Origin: Phycisphaerae bacterium
GTDB lineage: Bacteria; Planctomycetota; Phycisphaerae; UBA1845; UTPLA1
DNA: 64,000 bases
NCBI GenBank assembly: GCA_035275405.1
Contig: DATEMU010000005.1
Coordinates: 247,381 to 311,380, forward strand
Reading direction: 5' to 3'
Under the pieces are notes generated by a model that was not told the origin of the DNA, ran no database searches, and saw only the letters and a list, made by a program, of their open reading frames with translations. The stretch's first letter is position 1. Each line of letters opens with the position of its first letter. A program made the translations under genes and the position numbers. Shown one piece after another: positions 8,934 to 17,839 of this stretch.

Positions 8934-9368
8934 TCAGGCCGCACAAGCCTGCACGGTTGGTACCTGCTTGGCAAGATAAACCGCGCGACCGCCCCTTAAG
9001 TAGCGCACCTCGTCAAACAGGGAGCGCATCAGCAGCACGCCCCGTCCGCTCGGTCGCGCGAGGGCGTCATCCGACGTCGCATCGGGAAGGTCGTTCGGAT
9101 CGAAGCCCTCTCCCTGGTCGCTGACCTCCAGTTCGGCGCGGCAGCGGTCAAATCGATAACACACGGTAATTCGCTTCGACGGGTCGCCTCGATTCCCGTG
9201 GTGGTAGGCGTTCGCCACGGCCTCGGAAAAGCCCAGGGCCAGGGCGGACGTGGTGTCCGCATCGTATCCCTGGCGGCGCAGGTCGTTCAGGAACGTGTCC
9301 TGCAGCCTTTTGATGGCTTCCAAATCGGTCGCGATCTGCTCCACGGTTTCAACACGTCGCAATTCCAT
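8934..9368 (-). CDS. Anti-sigma-factor-type ATPase (RsbW/SpoIIAB-like)
   Basis: The 144-residue single-domain GHKL ATPase has the N box EAVANAYHHGN near residue 50, the G1 box VSDQGEGFDP near 83 and the G2 box GRGVLLMRSLFD near 108. This layout matches HATPase_c_2 proteins that act as serine kinases and anti-sigma factors controlled by partner switching with an STAS antagonist. No STAS antagonist, PP2C phosphatase or sigma factor gene adjoins it, so its target lies elsewhere. It is alone between the hypothetical lipoprotein and a divergent flavoprotein gene. Confidence 0.85.
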   Translation of the reverse strand: MELRRVETVEQIATDLEAIKRLQDTFLNDLRRQGYDADTTSALALGFSEAVANAYHHGNRGDPSKRITVCYRFDRCRAELEVSDQGEGFDPNDLPDATSDDALARPSGRGVLLMRSLFDEVRYLRGGRAVYLAKQVPTVQACAA

Positions 9369-9521
9369 GGGTCGTCCCTCGCTTCCAGGTCCGCGGGTTC
9401 AATCCGGCGTACCATGAGAACGCGATCATTGCCCCCCGCGTCCGCAAACGATCGAATGGAGGGTGAAATAAGCCGGATGGCCATGAACCACCCGGGCCCC
9501 AAAGTGACGTAGGATGAGCAC

Positions 9522-10781
9522 ATGCCATCCGATTCCAAGATGGTGGAGGTCGCCGTGGTCGGCGCCGGCGCGGCGGGGTTGGCCGCCGCGATCTTCGCGG
9601 CGCGGGCGCGGCCGGGGCTTTCCATCGTCGCCCTCGATGGGGCGAAGAAACTGGGGGCGAAGATCCTGGTCAGCGGCGGCGGGCGGTGCAATGTCACCAA
9701 TCGCACCGTGACCGTCGGCGATTTCTGGGGCGGGAGCCGGCATGTCGTTCAACGGATTCTCAACAGCCTGTCCGTCGAGGAGACGATCGCCTTCTTCAAC
9801 GAGATCGGCGTCCATCTGCACGAGGAGGAGAACGGCAAGCTCTTTCCGGACTCCAACAGCGCCAAGACCGTGCTCAGCGCGTTGATCGCCGAGGCCCAGC
9901 GGCGCGACGTGCGTTTGCTGACGGATCATCGTGTGACGGGCATCCGGCGCGAGGAAGTGTGTTTTGAGTTGGCGACGACCAGTGGGCTCATTGCGGCGCG
10001 AAGCGTCGTCCTTGCAACCGGCGGGTTGTCATTGCCCAAGACCGGAAGCGATGGCGGCGGGTATCACCTGGCGGAATCTCTGGGGCACGCCCTGACGCCG
10101 ACGACGCCGGGGCTGGCGCCGCTGGTGCTCGACGGCGATTTTCATCCGGCACTCTCCGGTATCAGCCATGTCGTCGAACTCACCATTCGCATCGAAGGCC
10201 AAAAGCCCGTGCGCATGACCGGCTCGATGCTGTGGACGCACTTTGGCGTGAGCGGGCCGGTCGCGCTGGACGCGTCGCGGCATTGGCTACGGGCGAGGTT
10301 GGAATTACACCGCGTCGCCGTCAGCGCGTCGTTTTGTCCCGGAGACACGTTCGAATCGCTCGAACAGCGGTTCATGGACCTGGCCACGTCGAATCCGAAG
10401 GCGCAACTTCGCGGCGTCCTGTCCGAGAGACTGCCCAATCGCGTCGCGAAGGTCGTCCTGCAACATCTCCAGATCGCCGACCAAGTCGCAATGGCCCACC
10501 TCGCGCGCGAGGACCGGCGCCGCCTGGTGCGGTCGCTGCTGGAATGGCCGCTGCCCGTCGTGGACAGCCGCGGCTACGGCGTCGCCGAAGTCACGGCGGG
10601 CGGCGTGCCGCTCACGGAAATCGATCCGGCGACCATGGAGTCGCGGAAGTGCCCGGGGCTATATCTCGTCGGCGAAATCCTGGACGTGGATGGGCGGATC
10701 GGGGGATTCAATTTCCAATGGGCGTGGTCGAGTGGGTGTGTGGCGGGGAAGGCGCTGGCGGACGCGGCGGGATACTCGTAG
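9522..10781 (+). CDS. BaiN/YhiN-family FAD-binding oxidoreductase
   Basis: This 419-residue flavoprotein of the HI0933/BaiN family has the dinucleotide motif VVGAGAAGLAAAIFAARA near residue 11, then KKLGAKILVSGGGRCNVTN, the family's diagnostic glycine-rich stretch. Further on are VLATGGLSLPKTGSDGGGY and the C-terminal ILDVDGRIGGFNFQWAWSSG. Members are NAD(P)H-linked reductases of poorly known substrate, annotated as aminoacetone oxidase family or bile-acid 7-dehydroxylation BaiN. AGGAT stands upstream of the ATG. The TAG stop coincides with the start of a palindromic repeat shared with the convergent clpS gene. Confidence 0.87.
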   Translation: MPSDSKMVEVAVVGAGAAGLAAAIFAARARPGLSIVALDGAKKLGAKILVSGGGRCNVTNRTVTVGDFWGGSRHVVQRILNSLSVEETIAFFNEIGVHLHEEENGKLFPDSNSAKTVLSALIAEAQRRDVRLLTDHRVTGIRREEVCFELATTSGLIAARSVVLATGGLSLPKTGSDGGGYHLAESLGHALTPTTPGLAPLVLDGDFHPALSGISHVVELTIRIEGQKPVRMTGSMLWTHFGVSGPVALDASRHWLRARLELHRVAVSASFCPGDTFESLEQRFMDLATSNPKAQLRGVLSERLPNRVAKVVLQHLQIADQVAMAHLAREDRRRLVRSLLEWPLPVVDSRGYGVAEVTAGGVPLTEIDPATMESRKCPGLYLVGEILDVDGRIGGFNFQWAWSSGCVAGKALADAAGYS

Positions 10782-10800
10782 GGCGGGCTCTGCCCGCCGA
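10778..10800. repeat. Stop-codon-associated palindromic repeat, copy 2
   Basis: GTA followed by GGGCGGGCTCTGCCCGCC; the arms GGCGGGC and GCCCGCC flank a TCT loop. The TAG at 10779-10781 ends the flavoprotein gene. It could work as a 3'-end hairpin for that gene. Confidence 0.8.
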
Positions 10801-10834
10801 GTTGACGCGCGGCCTAGCGGCCACAGGGTATTCG

Positions 10835-10856
10835 CGGCGGGTGAAACCCGCCCTAC
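10835..10856. repeat. Stop-codon-associated palindromic repeat, copy 3 (inverted)
   Basis: CGGCGGGTGAAACCCGCC followed by CTAC is the same element in reverse. CTA at 10853-10855 is the TAG stop of the minus-strand clpS gene. The two copies therefore sit tail to tail between two convergent genes, each starting at its own gene's stop codon. Confidence 0.8.
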
Positions 10857-11176
10857 TCGGCGGGTTCGATCGTGACCGTCAGGCTCTTGGAGTGGAACTG
10901 CTCGGCGTAGAGTTCGGCCCGCTCCTTGTGCGTCACGAGGAGCAGCGCGCAGCCCGTCTCATGCGCTTCGAGCATCCGCAGGATGGCCTCTTCTTTTTTG
11001 AGAGGGGTGAGTTCGAGGATCGCCGCCGCCACGTCTTCCATCGAGTTCTGATCGTCGTTGTGCAGGATCACCTTGAAGGGCGGCAGCAACCGCGGTTTGG
11101 CTTTGCCGGGTCGAACCGTCGTGGACGTTTGCTCCTGGGTCATGGTCCCCTGTTCCTTCGAAACCTGCGATGACAT
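10853..11176 (-). CDS. clpS: ATP-dependent Clp protease adaptor ClpS
   Basis: The 107-residue protein has a flexible N-terminal tail rich in Q, S and T, then the ClpS core LPPFKVILHNDDQNSMEDV. The conserved ND near residue 46 and the hydrophobic pocket region form the N-degron binding site, and the core ends HSKSLTVTIEPAE. ClpS hands proteins with destabilising N-terminal residues to the ClpA/ClpC ATPase. The ATG at 11176 is preferred to the TTG at 11188, since GGGAGG runs straight into the TTG. No clp ATPase gene is nearby. A good promoter precedes it (11214-11243). Confidence 0.92.
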   Translation of the reverse strand: MSSQVSKEQGTMTQEQTSTTVRPGKAKPRLLPPFKVILHNDDQNSMEDVAAAILELTPLKKEEAILRMLEAHETGCALLLVTHKERAELYAEQFHSKSLTVTIEPAE

Positions 11177-11213
11177 GGCTCTATACAACCTCCCTGAAAT
11201 CCGGCGTTACTTC

Positions 11214-11243
11214 AGTATAGTCAATGGGGATCGAGCAATGCAA
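11214..11243 (-). promoter_or_regulatory. Putative sigma70 promoter of clpS
   Basis: Read on the minus strand, TTGCAT (11238-11243) and TATACT (11214-11219) are separated by 18 bases. The expected start of transcription is about 30 bases before the clpS ATG. Confidence 0.5.
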
Positions 11244-11322
11244 GCCAACGTGCAAAAGGCCGTTGCGACGGTGCGTACACCCGCCGAAGCATCTATACTG
11301 ATAGACTTCGGGAGCCTCCTCC

Positions 11323-12240
11323 ATGACCGCCACGCCCGCCGCCACACCGATCGCCGCCTCGACCGCGCCGCTCCTCGACGCGGATTTCATCACGCGGCTG
11401 GAGCAGCTCGAAATCGTCTCGCGGAAGATCCACGCCTCGCGACAGAAAGGCGAGCGGCGGAGCCGGCGCAAGGGCGAGTCCGCCGAATTCGCCGACTATC
11501 GCAACTACGTCGTCGGCGACGACCTGCGGCACATCGACTGGAACATCTACGCCCGGCTGGACCGATTGTTCCTGAAGCTCTTTCTCGAAGAGGAGGAACT
11601 GAACGTCAGCATCCTGCTGGACGTGTCGAAGTCCATGGAGTACGGCGACCCGGCTAAGGCGCTCTACGCCAAGCGCGTCGCCGCGGCGATGGCGTACATC
11701 GGGCTGTGCAACTATGACCGCGTGGGCGTCTATGCGTACAACGACCGGCTCGTCGGGCGGCAGTTGGGCATACGCGGCCGCCGCATGCTGCCGCAACTCC
11801 TGAGTTTTCTGGAAAAGCTGCCGGTCGAGGGCCGCAGCCATCTGGCCGTCGCGGCGAAGGCGATCGCCCTGCGGCACACGTCGAAAGGCGTCGTGCTGGT
11901 CCTGTCGGATTTTCTCGACAAGGGGGGCTATGCCGAGGGGCTGCGCTATCTCATCGGTCGACAGCTCGATATCTACGTGCTGCAGGTCCTCAGCCCCCAG
12001 GAATTGTCGCCGGACCTGACGGGCGACCTGAAGCTCGTCGATTGCGAGGACGAGGATGTCGCCGAGATCACCGTCAGCAAGATGCTCCTCGACCGGTACA
12101 AGGCGAACTTGGAGGCCTATTGCGGATCGCTGCGGGATTACTGCATGCAGCGCGGCGTCACCTATCTGATGACGCCAACGACGCACCCCTTTGAGGGGCT
12201 CGTCCTCAACTACCTGCGCGGTCGGGGGCTGGTCCGATGA
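11323..12240 (+). CDS. DUF58 domain protein
   Basis: The 305-residue soluble protein carries the DUF58 signature around residue 60 (AEFADYRNYVVGDDLRHIDW) and a von Willebrand A-like core with a MIDAS-type DVSKSMEYG near residue 105. DUF58 proteins are usually encoded with a MoxR AAA ATPase and VWA membrane proteins, in complexes thought to assist folding or metal loading at the membrane. Here the VWA partner follows with a four-base ATGA overlap. No moxR gene lies upstream, where clpS points the other way. TATACT occurs at 11294-11299 but without a clear -35 box. Confidence 0.85.
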   Translation: MTATPAATPIAASTAPLLDADFITRLEQLEIVSRKIHASRQKGERRSRRKGESAEFADYRNYVVGDDLRHIDWNIYARLDRLFLKLFLEEEELNVSILLDVSKSMEYGDPAKALYAKRVAAAMAYIGLCNYDRVGVYAYNDRLVGRQLGIRGRRMLPQLLSFLEKLPVEGRSHLAVAAKAIALRHTSKGVVLVLSDFLDKGGYAEGLRYLIGRQLDIYVLQVLSPQELSPDLTGDLKLVDCEDEDVAEITVSKMLLDRYKANLEAYCGSLRDYCMQRGVTYLMTPTTHPFEGLVLNYLRGRGLVR

Positions 12241-14243
12241 AACTTCTCTCGCTGTGGACGGCGGGGATCATTGCGGCCATCGCCATCCCGCTCCTGCTAC
12301 TTCTCTACTTTCTCAAACTTCGGCGGCAGGAGCGCAAGGTCTCCTCCACGCTCTTGTGGAAAAAGGCGATCCAGGACTTGCAGGTCAACGCCCCCTTCCA
12401 AAAACTGCGACGGAACCTCCTCCTATTCCTGCAACTGCTCATTCTTGCGGCGGTCCTCTTCGGCATCGCCAACCCCATCGCCAACCTCATGCGCCGGCCG
12501 GAGCGGAACATCATCCTCCTTGTCGATCGCAGCGGATCGATGCGGACCGTCGAAGCCGACGGCCGCACACGGTTGGAGCATGCCCAGGACGTGGCGGCGC
12601 AATTCGTCACCGACCTGCCCGACAATTCGCGGGCGATGGTGGTGAGCTTCGCGGACTCGCCCAGCGTGGTCTGCACCTTCACCGACGACAAGCGGCGGCT
12701 CGCGCGGCTGATCCGCGAAATCGAGCCGACGGACAGCCCGAGCCTGCTGGGCGAGGCCCTGCCGCTCGCGATCGCCTACTCCAGCAACCTGGTCGAGGTG
12801 GCAGGGGCGGCCGGAGTGCCGGATGCCGCATTGGAAGGGGCGGCGGATATCGAACTCTTCAGCGACGGTCGCATCGCCGACGCCGACCGCCAGTACGTGA
12901 CGCGCGGGCAGATGCGCTACTATCGCATCGGCGCGGCGACGGACAACGTCGGGATCACGGCGTTTGATGTGCGGCGGGACTTCGAGCGGCCGGGGATGCT
13001 CTCTATCTTCGTGCAAGTGGAGAACTTCGGGGCCGCGCCGGTCAAGACGGACATCTCGCTGCTGCTGGATGGAAAAACGCTGTCGGGCCCCGGCGCGATC
13101 CGCGAAGTCGTATTGGGGCCGGCGCGAAGCTCGACGACGCAGGCCACGACCGGACCGGCTGGGGGCGCCGGAATGTCCAGCGGGCAAAACGTGGTATTCG
13201 AGATTCAACATGAGGCCGGCGGCGTGGTCGAAGTCCGGCTGCACCACAAGGACGCGCTGGCGGTGGACAACACCGTCTTCGCGCCGATCGAGCCGCCCAA
13301 GCCCACGCGGGTGCTCGCCGTATCCGATCGCTGGCAGGTCCGGGCCATGTTCAAGAAGCTGGCCGACGCATTGTCGATCAGCGCATTCGAAATGATGACG
13401 CCTGCGGAATACGAATCGGCCGCCGAGGACAAGCTCGCCAGTGCGGGCCGCTCGGCCTTTGATCTCGTCGTAATGGATCTCCACGACACGCAGCGGCTCC
13501 CGCCGGGCAACTACCTTTTTTTCGGCGGCCTGCCCAAAATCGAGGGCGTCAGCTCCGACGAGGAGATTGAGGGACAGCTGGTCGTATACGGCCGGCAGGA
13601 TCATCCGCTGCTGCGCAACGTCAACTACGACGACCTGTACATCGCCAAGTGGCGCCGGCTGATACTGCCCCGCCACGCCACGAGCCTGCTCGACGGGCAG
13701 GATTCGACGGTCATGGCGATGCTGACCGATCCCGGACATCGCTATGTGATCGCGGCGTTTGATCTCTTGGAGTCGAACTTCCCGTTGAAGGAGGCGTTTC
13801 CCATCTTCGTACAAAATGCGCTCGGCTACCTCGCGTCCGGCGGGCTGGTCGATACCCATCGGCTCGTGCGGCCGGGCCAGACACTGACGATCCCCGTGCC
13901 GCCCGGCGCGACGGAGGCACGGATTCGCCGACCCGACGGCTACACCGACGAGATCGATGTCGGCGGTCAGTCGCGGCTCACGTACGCTAAGACCCGCGAG
14001 GTCGGCGTGTATGAGGCAACGTTCGACGCGGGTGAGGCGAAGGAGATGTATGCTGTAAATCTGCTGGACGCCGGTGAGTCGCGGATCACACCCAATCCGG
14101 AGTTCACAGTCGGCTCGGAAAAAGTCGCAGCCGTGGCAGGGGAGACCAAAGTAAACGAGCCGCTGTGGCCGTGGGCGGTGGCCGCGGCGCTGGCGATCCT
14201 GATGCTGGAGTGGTGGGTCTATAACAAGCGCGTGATGGTCTGA
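12237..14243 (+). CDS. BatA-like membrane protein with VWA domain
   Basis: The 668-residue protein starts with a membrane segment (residues about 7-24), the KLRRQERKVSSTLLW motif of the BatA/aerotolerance N-terminal domain, and a second membrane helix near 60-80. A VWA domain follows, with MIDAS motif VDRSGSM near residue 97. A central CARDB-like beta region (FVQVENFGAAPVKTDISLLL) and a long periplasmic part precede a last helix near the C-terminus (LWPWAVAAALAILMLEWWVY). It is coupled to the DUF58 gene by a four-base overlap and probably forms a membrane complex with it. It is longer than classical BatA, like the fused forms in planctomycetes. Confidence 0.83.
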   Translation: MKLLSLWTAGIIAAIAIPLLLLLYFLKLRRQERKVSSTLLWKKAIQDLQVNAPFQKLRRNLLLFLQLLILAAVLFGIANPIANLMRRPERNIILLVDRSGSMRTVEADGRTRLEHAQDVAAQFVTDLPDNSRAMVVSFADSPSVVCTFTDDKRRLARLIREIEPTDSPSLLGEALPLAIAYSSNLVEVAGAAGVPDAALEGAADIELFSDGRIADADRQYVTRGQMRYYRIGAATDNVGITAFDVRRDFERPGMLSIFVQVENFGAAPVKTDISLLLDGKTLSGPGAIREVVLGPARSSTTQATTGPAGGAGMSSGQNVVFEIQHEAGGVVEVRLHHKDALAVDNTVFAPIEPPKPTRVLAVSDRWQVRAMFKKLADALSISAFEMMTPAEYESAAEDKLASAGRSAFDLVVMDLHDTQRLPPGNYLFFGGLPKIEGVSSDEEIEGQLVVYGRQDHPLLRNVNYDDLYIAKWRRLILPRHATSLLDGQDSTVMAMLTDPGHRYVIAAFDLLESNFPLKEAFPIFVQNALGYLASGGLVDTHRLVRPGQTLTIPVPPGATEARIRRPDGYTDEIDVGGQSRLTYAKTREVGVYEATFDAGEAKEMYAVNLLDAGESRITPNPEFTVGSEKVAAVAGETKVNEPLWPWAVAAALAILMLEWWVYNKRVMV

Positions 14244-14270
14244 GAATTGCGAATGGCGGCTCTGTCTGGT

Positions 14271-14300
14271 TTCGCTATTCGCTATTCGCTATTCGACATT
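14271..14300. repeat. ATTCGCT tandem repeat at the miaA 3' end
   Basis: Three tandem copies of the 7-mer TTCGCTA (TTCGCTATTCGCTATTCGCT) run across the end of the miaA gene. On the minus strand they encode its last residues (RIANSE) and stop. The same unit lies at 15283-15299 and 19252-19284. Confidence 0.7.
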
Positions 14301-15201
14301 CCGTGATTGCTTGCCACAGTCTCTCGGTGATGGACGCTGTGGTTTCATCGGGTTCCACGTCAATCCACCGTGTCATCGCGAACTTCCGGAACCACGTCCG
14401 CTGGTGCTTGGCGAACTGGCGGGTATTGATCTTGATCCGCTCCACGGCGTCCCCCAGTGAGCACGCCCCGCGCAGGTGCGTGAGGATTTCGGCGTAACCG
14501 ACCGCCTGCCGCGATTGTTCGCCCAGTTCATTGGCGAGCGATCGTACCTCCTCGACGAGTCCGGCTGCGATCATCGCCTCGACCCGCAGCCGGATTCGCC
14601 GCGAGACGTCCTCGCGCGACCGGCGGATGCCGACGACGATGGCGGGATAACGCAGCGCGCCGGCCTCCCACTGCACCTGCTGCTCCGACAGCGGCCGCCC
14701 CGTCAAGTGAAACACCTCCAGCGCCCGCTCGATCCGCTTGAGGTCGTTGGGATGGATGCGCTCGGCGGCCTTGGAGTCGAATTTGCTTAGCTCAGCGTGC
14801 AGGGCGGGCGTGCCTTCGCGACTGGCGCGGGCGCGGAGGTGCGCGCGAAACGCCTCGTCGGCCGATGGGCCGTCGAACAGACCGTACATCAGGCCCATCA
14901 GGTACAGCGGCGTCCCGGCGACGGCCAGAACCCGCCGTCCCCGCGCGTGGATATCGGCAATGGCGGCATCGGCCAGTTCCACAAAGCGCGAGACACTGAA
15001 CAACTCGCCCGGCTCGGCCACGTCGATGAGATGATGCGGGACGGCGGCGCGCTCCGCGGGCGTCGGCTTGGCCGTGCCGATGTCCATGCGGCGATAGACC
15101 TGCATGGAGTCGATACTGAGAATCTCGGCATCCAGGCGCGAGGCCAGTTCCAGCGCGGCGGCGGACTTCCCGGAAGCGGTGCAGCCGAGAAGCAGGATCA
15201 T
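14275..15201 (-). CDS. miaA: tRNA dimethylallyltransferase MiaA
   Basis: MiaA adds dimethylallyl to A37 of tRNAs reading U-starting codons. The P-loop GCTASGKS is at residues 6-13, followed by ILSIDSMQVYRRMDIGTAKPT. Further motifs are VAGTPLYLMGLMYGLFDGP, the tRNA-binding NDLKRIERALEV, and QAVGYAEILTHL. The ATG at 15201 gives about 308 residues, the usual length. A GTG at 15231 would add ten residues and cannot be excluded. The last six residues are encoded by a dispersed repeat, so the native C-terminus may have been altered. The gene is divergent from moeA. Confidence 0.93.
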   Translation of the reverse strand: MILLLGCTASGKSAAALELASRLDAEILSIDSMQVYRRMDIGTAKPTPAERAAVPHHLIDVAEPGELFSVSRFVELADAAIADIHARGRRVLAVAGTPLYLMGLMYGLFDGPSADEAFRAHLRARASREGTPALHAELSKFDSKAAERIHPNDLKRIERALEVFHLTGRPLSEQQVQWEAGALRYPAIVVGIRRSREDVSRRIRLRVEAMIAAGLVEEVRSLANELGEQSRQAVGYAEILTHLRGACSLGDAVERIKINTRQFAKHQRTWFRKFAMTRWIDVEPDETTASITERLWQAITECRIANSE

Positions 15202-15282
15202 CGAGGGCGGTTTGGTGGCGTCGGGATTCACGGAGTTTTGCGGTAGGATAACAGCGAATGGCCGCCGCCGCGGGTAGCCGGC

Positions 15283-15299
15283 TGGCGAATAGCGAAAGG
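15283..15299. repeat. Single unit of the GCGAATA repeat
   Basis: GGCGAATAGCGAAAGG lies between miaA and moeA and is in the reverse orientation of the 14271 array. The repeat thus stands on both sides of miaA. Confidence 0.5.
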
Positions 15300-15319
15300 C
15301 CTGCGAGAAAGTCCCGCCC

Positions 15320-16558
15320 ATGGCACGAACCTGGGGAAAAGATCAGCATCGGCTCGTCAGCGTGGAGGAGGCGCAGGCGGCCGTCGCCGAGGGCATCGAG
15401 CCGATTGGTCACGAACCCATCGCGCTGGAAGCGGCCAAGGGCCGAATCCTGGCCGCGCCGGTCGTCGCGCAGGACGATTACCCCGCATTTAACAAGGCGA
15501 TGATGGACGGATTCGCGGTCCGCGCGGCCGATTGTGCGACCGCAGGCGCGCGGCTCAAGGTGGTCGGACTCGTCCCCGCCGGCGGCGAATGGACGGCGAC
15601 GCTCGGCGCCGGTCAGGCAGTGCAGATCAATACCGGAGCGCCGGTTCCCGTGGGAGCGGATGCCGTGGTGAGGATCGAGGACACGAACATTGCAGGAAGC
15701 GAAGTCACCATTGCAACGACCGTCAAGCCGCAACAGGCTGTCGCGCTGCGTGGAAGCGACCGTAAAAAGGGCCAGACGATCCTGACACCGCCGCTGACCA
15801 TCGGCCCGGCGCACATCGCCGCCGCGGCGACGGCGGGAGCGGCGATGCTGGAAGTCGCCCGCGAGGTCGGCGTCGCCATCGTCTCGACCGGCGATGAACT
15901 GGTGACGCCGGGCTCGGCGCGAAAGGCCGGTCAGATCTTCGACAGCAACGGGCCGATGCTCGCCGCGCTCGTGCGACAATTCGGCGCGACGCCGCGATAC
16001 ATGGGCATCGTCCACGACGACGAGGGCGAACTCACCGCGCGGCTACGCGAGGCACTGTGCGAGCCCGTCGTACTCACGGTCGGCGGCATGTCGATGGGCA
16101 CGCTTGATCTGGTCCCCAGGGTCTTTGAATCGCTCGGCGTACGCTGGTTGTTCCACGGCGTCGAAGTCCGACCGGGAAAACCCATTGCGTACGGCCGCGG
16201 CGCAAACGGCCAGCACGTGTTCGGCCTGCCCGGCAATCCGGTCAGCGCGTATGTCTGTTCGTGGTTGTTCGCGCGCATGGCAATTCGCGGGCTGCAGGGC
16301 TTCAAGCCGGAACCGCCACCCCGCATTCGCGCGATTCTGTCGACCGCGCTCGCTCCGCATCGCGATGCGCGTCCGGCATATGTACCGGCGCGGGTGTGGA
16401 ACGACCCAGGCCGGGGTCTCATGACAGAGCCTTGTCTTTGGAGTGGGTCCGCTGATCCCTTCGGACTGGCTCTGGCCAACGCGCTTCTGGTCCGCGATGA
16501 TCCGACAAAGCCGTTGGCGGAAGGCGCTGCGGTGGAAGTCCTCGTGACGGAGTCGTGA
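15320..16558 (+). CDS. moeA: Molybdopterin molybdenumtransferase MoeA
   Basis: The 412-residue protein has the MoeA domain order. AFNKAMMDGFAV lies near residue 57, followed by INTGAPVPVGADAVV and the MPT-binding domain with STGDELV near 193, FDSNGPML, TVGGMSMGTLDLV near 255, VRPGKP and GLPGNPVSAYV near 303. A C-terminal beta domain follows. MoeA inserts molybdate into adenylylated molybdopterin. No other cofactor genes are nearby. A GCGGCGA/TCGCCGC hairpin follows at 16587-16610. Confidence 0.93.
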   Translation: MARTWGKDQHRLVSVEEAQAAVAEGIEPIGHEPIALEAAKGRILAAPVVAQDDYPAFNKAMMDGFAVRAADCATAGARLKVVGLVPAGGEWTATLGAGQAVQINTGAPVPVGADAVVRIEDTNIAGSEVTIATTVKPQQAVALRGSDRKKGQTILTPPLTIGPAHIAAAATAGAAMLEVAREVGVAIVSTGDELVTPGSARKAGQIFDSNGPMLAALVRQFGATPRYMGIVHDDEGELTARLREALCEPVVLTVGGMSMGTLDLVPRVFESLGVRWLFHGVEVRPGKPIAYGRGANGQHVFGLPGNPVSAYVCSWLFARMAIRGLQGFKPEPPPRIRAILSTALAPHRDARPAYVPARVWNDPGRGLMTEPCLWSGSADPFGLALANALLVRDDPTKPLAEGAAVEVLVTES

Positions 16559-16586
16559 AGATAAGCAGGCGGGATCGTTTATTAAT

Positions 16587-16610
16587 GCGGCGAGGGTCGT
16601 TTGTCGCCGC
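16587..16610 (+). terminator. Hairpin after moeA
   Basis: GCGGCGA and TCGCCGC are perfect 7-base arms around a 10-base loop. There is no long T-run, so it may be a weak terminator or a leader hairpin of the next gene. Confidence 0.3.
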
Positions 16611-16628
16611 TTACATCGGAGTGGTGCT

Positions 16629-17822
16629 ATGCGGATATTGAATCTTCCATTCTTCGTCGGCGCGATCGTCCTATCAGCCAACGCGGCGACCGCTGGGGAT
16701 TGGCCCAATTTCCGCGGGCCGAATCACGACGGCATCAGCCCCGAAAAGGGGCTCAAGACGGATTGGGATGGCAACCCGAAAGTGCTCTGGGAGCGCCAGA
16801 TCGGCTCGGCGTTCAGTTCCTTCGCCTGTGTCGGCGATCGCGTCTACACCTGCGGCACTACGGACGCACAGCAGGTGCTGATCTGCCTCGACGCGGCCAC
16901 CGGCAAGGAAATCTGGAAGCGACCCTTCGAAAAAGAGTATCGCGACCAGTTCGGCGACGGCACGCGGGCGACGCCGACGGTGAGCGACGGCCGCGTCTAC
17001 GTCGTCGGCGGCCATGGGACCGTCGTCTGCTGCGACGCGGACAACGGCTCCGAGATCTGGAGCCAGCGGTACAAGCACGTGCCGCAGTGGGGCTACTCCG
17101 GCTCGGTCCTCATCGAGGGTAACCTTGCGATTTTTCAGGCGGGCGGATCGGATGGCGCCCTCCGCGCCGCGGACAAGAAAACCGGCAAGAAGGTTTGGAA
17201 GTGCGACAACGATGACCCCGGCTATGCGACGCCGCTGCCCTTCGAATTCGGCGGAAGGAAGTTCATTTGCGCCTTTACCGCCAATCGAGCGTCGATCATC
17301 GACCTCGAAGCCGGCAAGATAGTCGGTAAGATTCCCTGGAAGACGGATTGGAAGGTCAACGCCGCCGCCCCGATCTACCACGAAGGTCATTTATTCCTGA
17401 ATTCCGGCTACCAGACCGGCTGCGGACTTTTCAAACTCTCCGCCGCAAAGGGAAAAATCACCGCCAGGGAGGTTTGGAAAAGCAAAGTGCTGCTCAACAA
17501 GTTCCAGTCGGCGATTCTGACGGGCGGAAACCTCTATTCCAGCGATGAGAAGGCATTGAAGTGCGTAGACTTCATGACCGGCTCCGAGCGCTGGAAGCAA
17601 CCGCGGACGATGAATGGCACACTGGTCCTGGCGGACAGCAAGCTCTTCCTGCTGACCGAGAGCGGCGAACTGCGCGTCGGCCCGCCCGATCCGAGCGGCT
17701 TCAAGCCGACGGCAGAGGCGAAGATCCTCGATGGTCGCTGCTGGACGGTGCCGGTCATCGCGAACGGCCGGATGTACGCGCGGAACCTGGAAAAAGTAGT
17801 CTGCATTGACCTGCGGGAATAA
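16629..17822 (+). CDS. Secreted PQQ-like beta-propeller protein
   Basis: The 397-residue protein has a signal peptide (LPFFVGAIVLSANAATAGDW) and then the planctomycete pattern WPNFRGPNHDGISPEKGLKT. Repeated propeller blades such as LICLDAATGKEIWKRPF, VVCCDADNGSEIWSQRY and LRAADKKTGKKVWK are PQQ_2-type repeats. No PQQ-binding catalytic residues can be claimed, so it is more likely a scaffold or BamB-like protein than a dehydrogenase. It is related to the C-terminal half of the protein at 42762-45059. It is monocistronic. Confidence 0.82.
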   Translation: MRILNLPFFVGAIVLSANAATAGDWPNFRGPNHDGISPEKGLKTDWDGNPKVLWERQIGSAFSSFACVGDRVYTCGTTDAQQVLICLDAATGKEIWKRPFEKEYRDQFGDGTRATPTVSDGRVYVVGGHGTVVCCDADNGSEIWSQRYKHVPQWGYSGSVLIEGNLAIFQAGGSDGALRAADKKTGKKVWKCDNDDPGYATPLPFEFGGRKFICAFTANRASIIDLEAGKIVGKIPWKTDWKVNAAAPIYHEGHLFLNSGYQTGCGLFKLSAAKGKITAREVWKSKVLLNKFQSAILTGGNLYSSDEKALKCVDFMTGSERWKQPRTMNGTLVLADSKLFLLTESGELRVGPPDPSGFKPTAEAKILDGRCWTVPVIANGRMYARNLEKVVCIDLRE

Positions 17823-17839
17823 CGCCGTCTGCTCCGGCC

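Noticed and set aside
11263..11299. TTGCGA and TATACT as a promoter for the DUF58 gene
   Set aside because: The spacer is 25 bases, too long for a sigma70-type promoter; only the -10 box is attractive.
12423..13859. Minus-strand open frame of 478 residues
   Set aside because: It is opposite the VWA gene, which has MIDAS and membrane motifs. It is a shadow.
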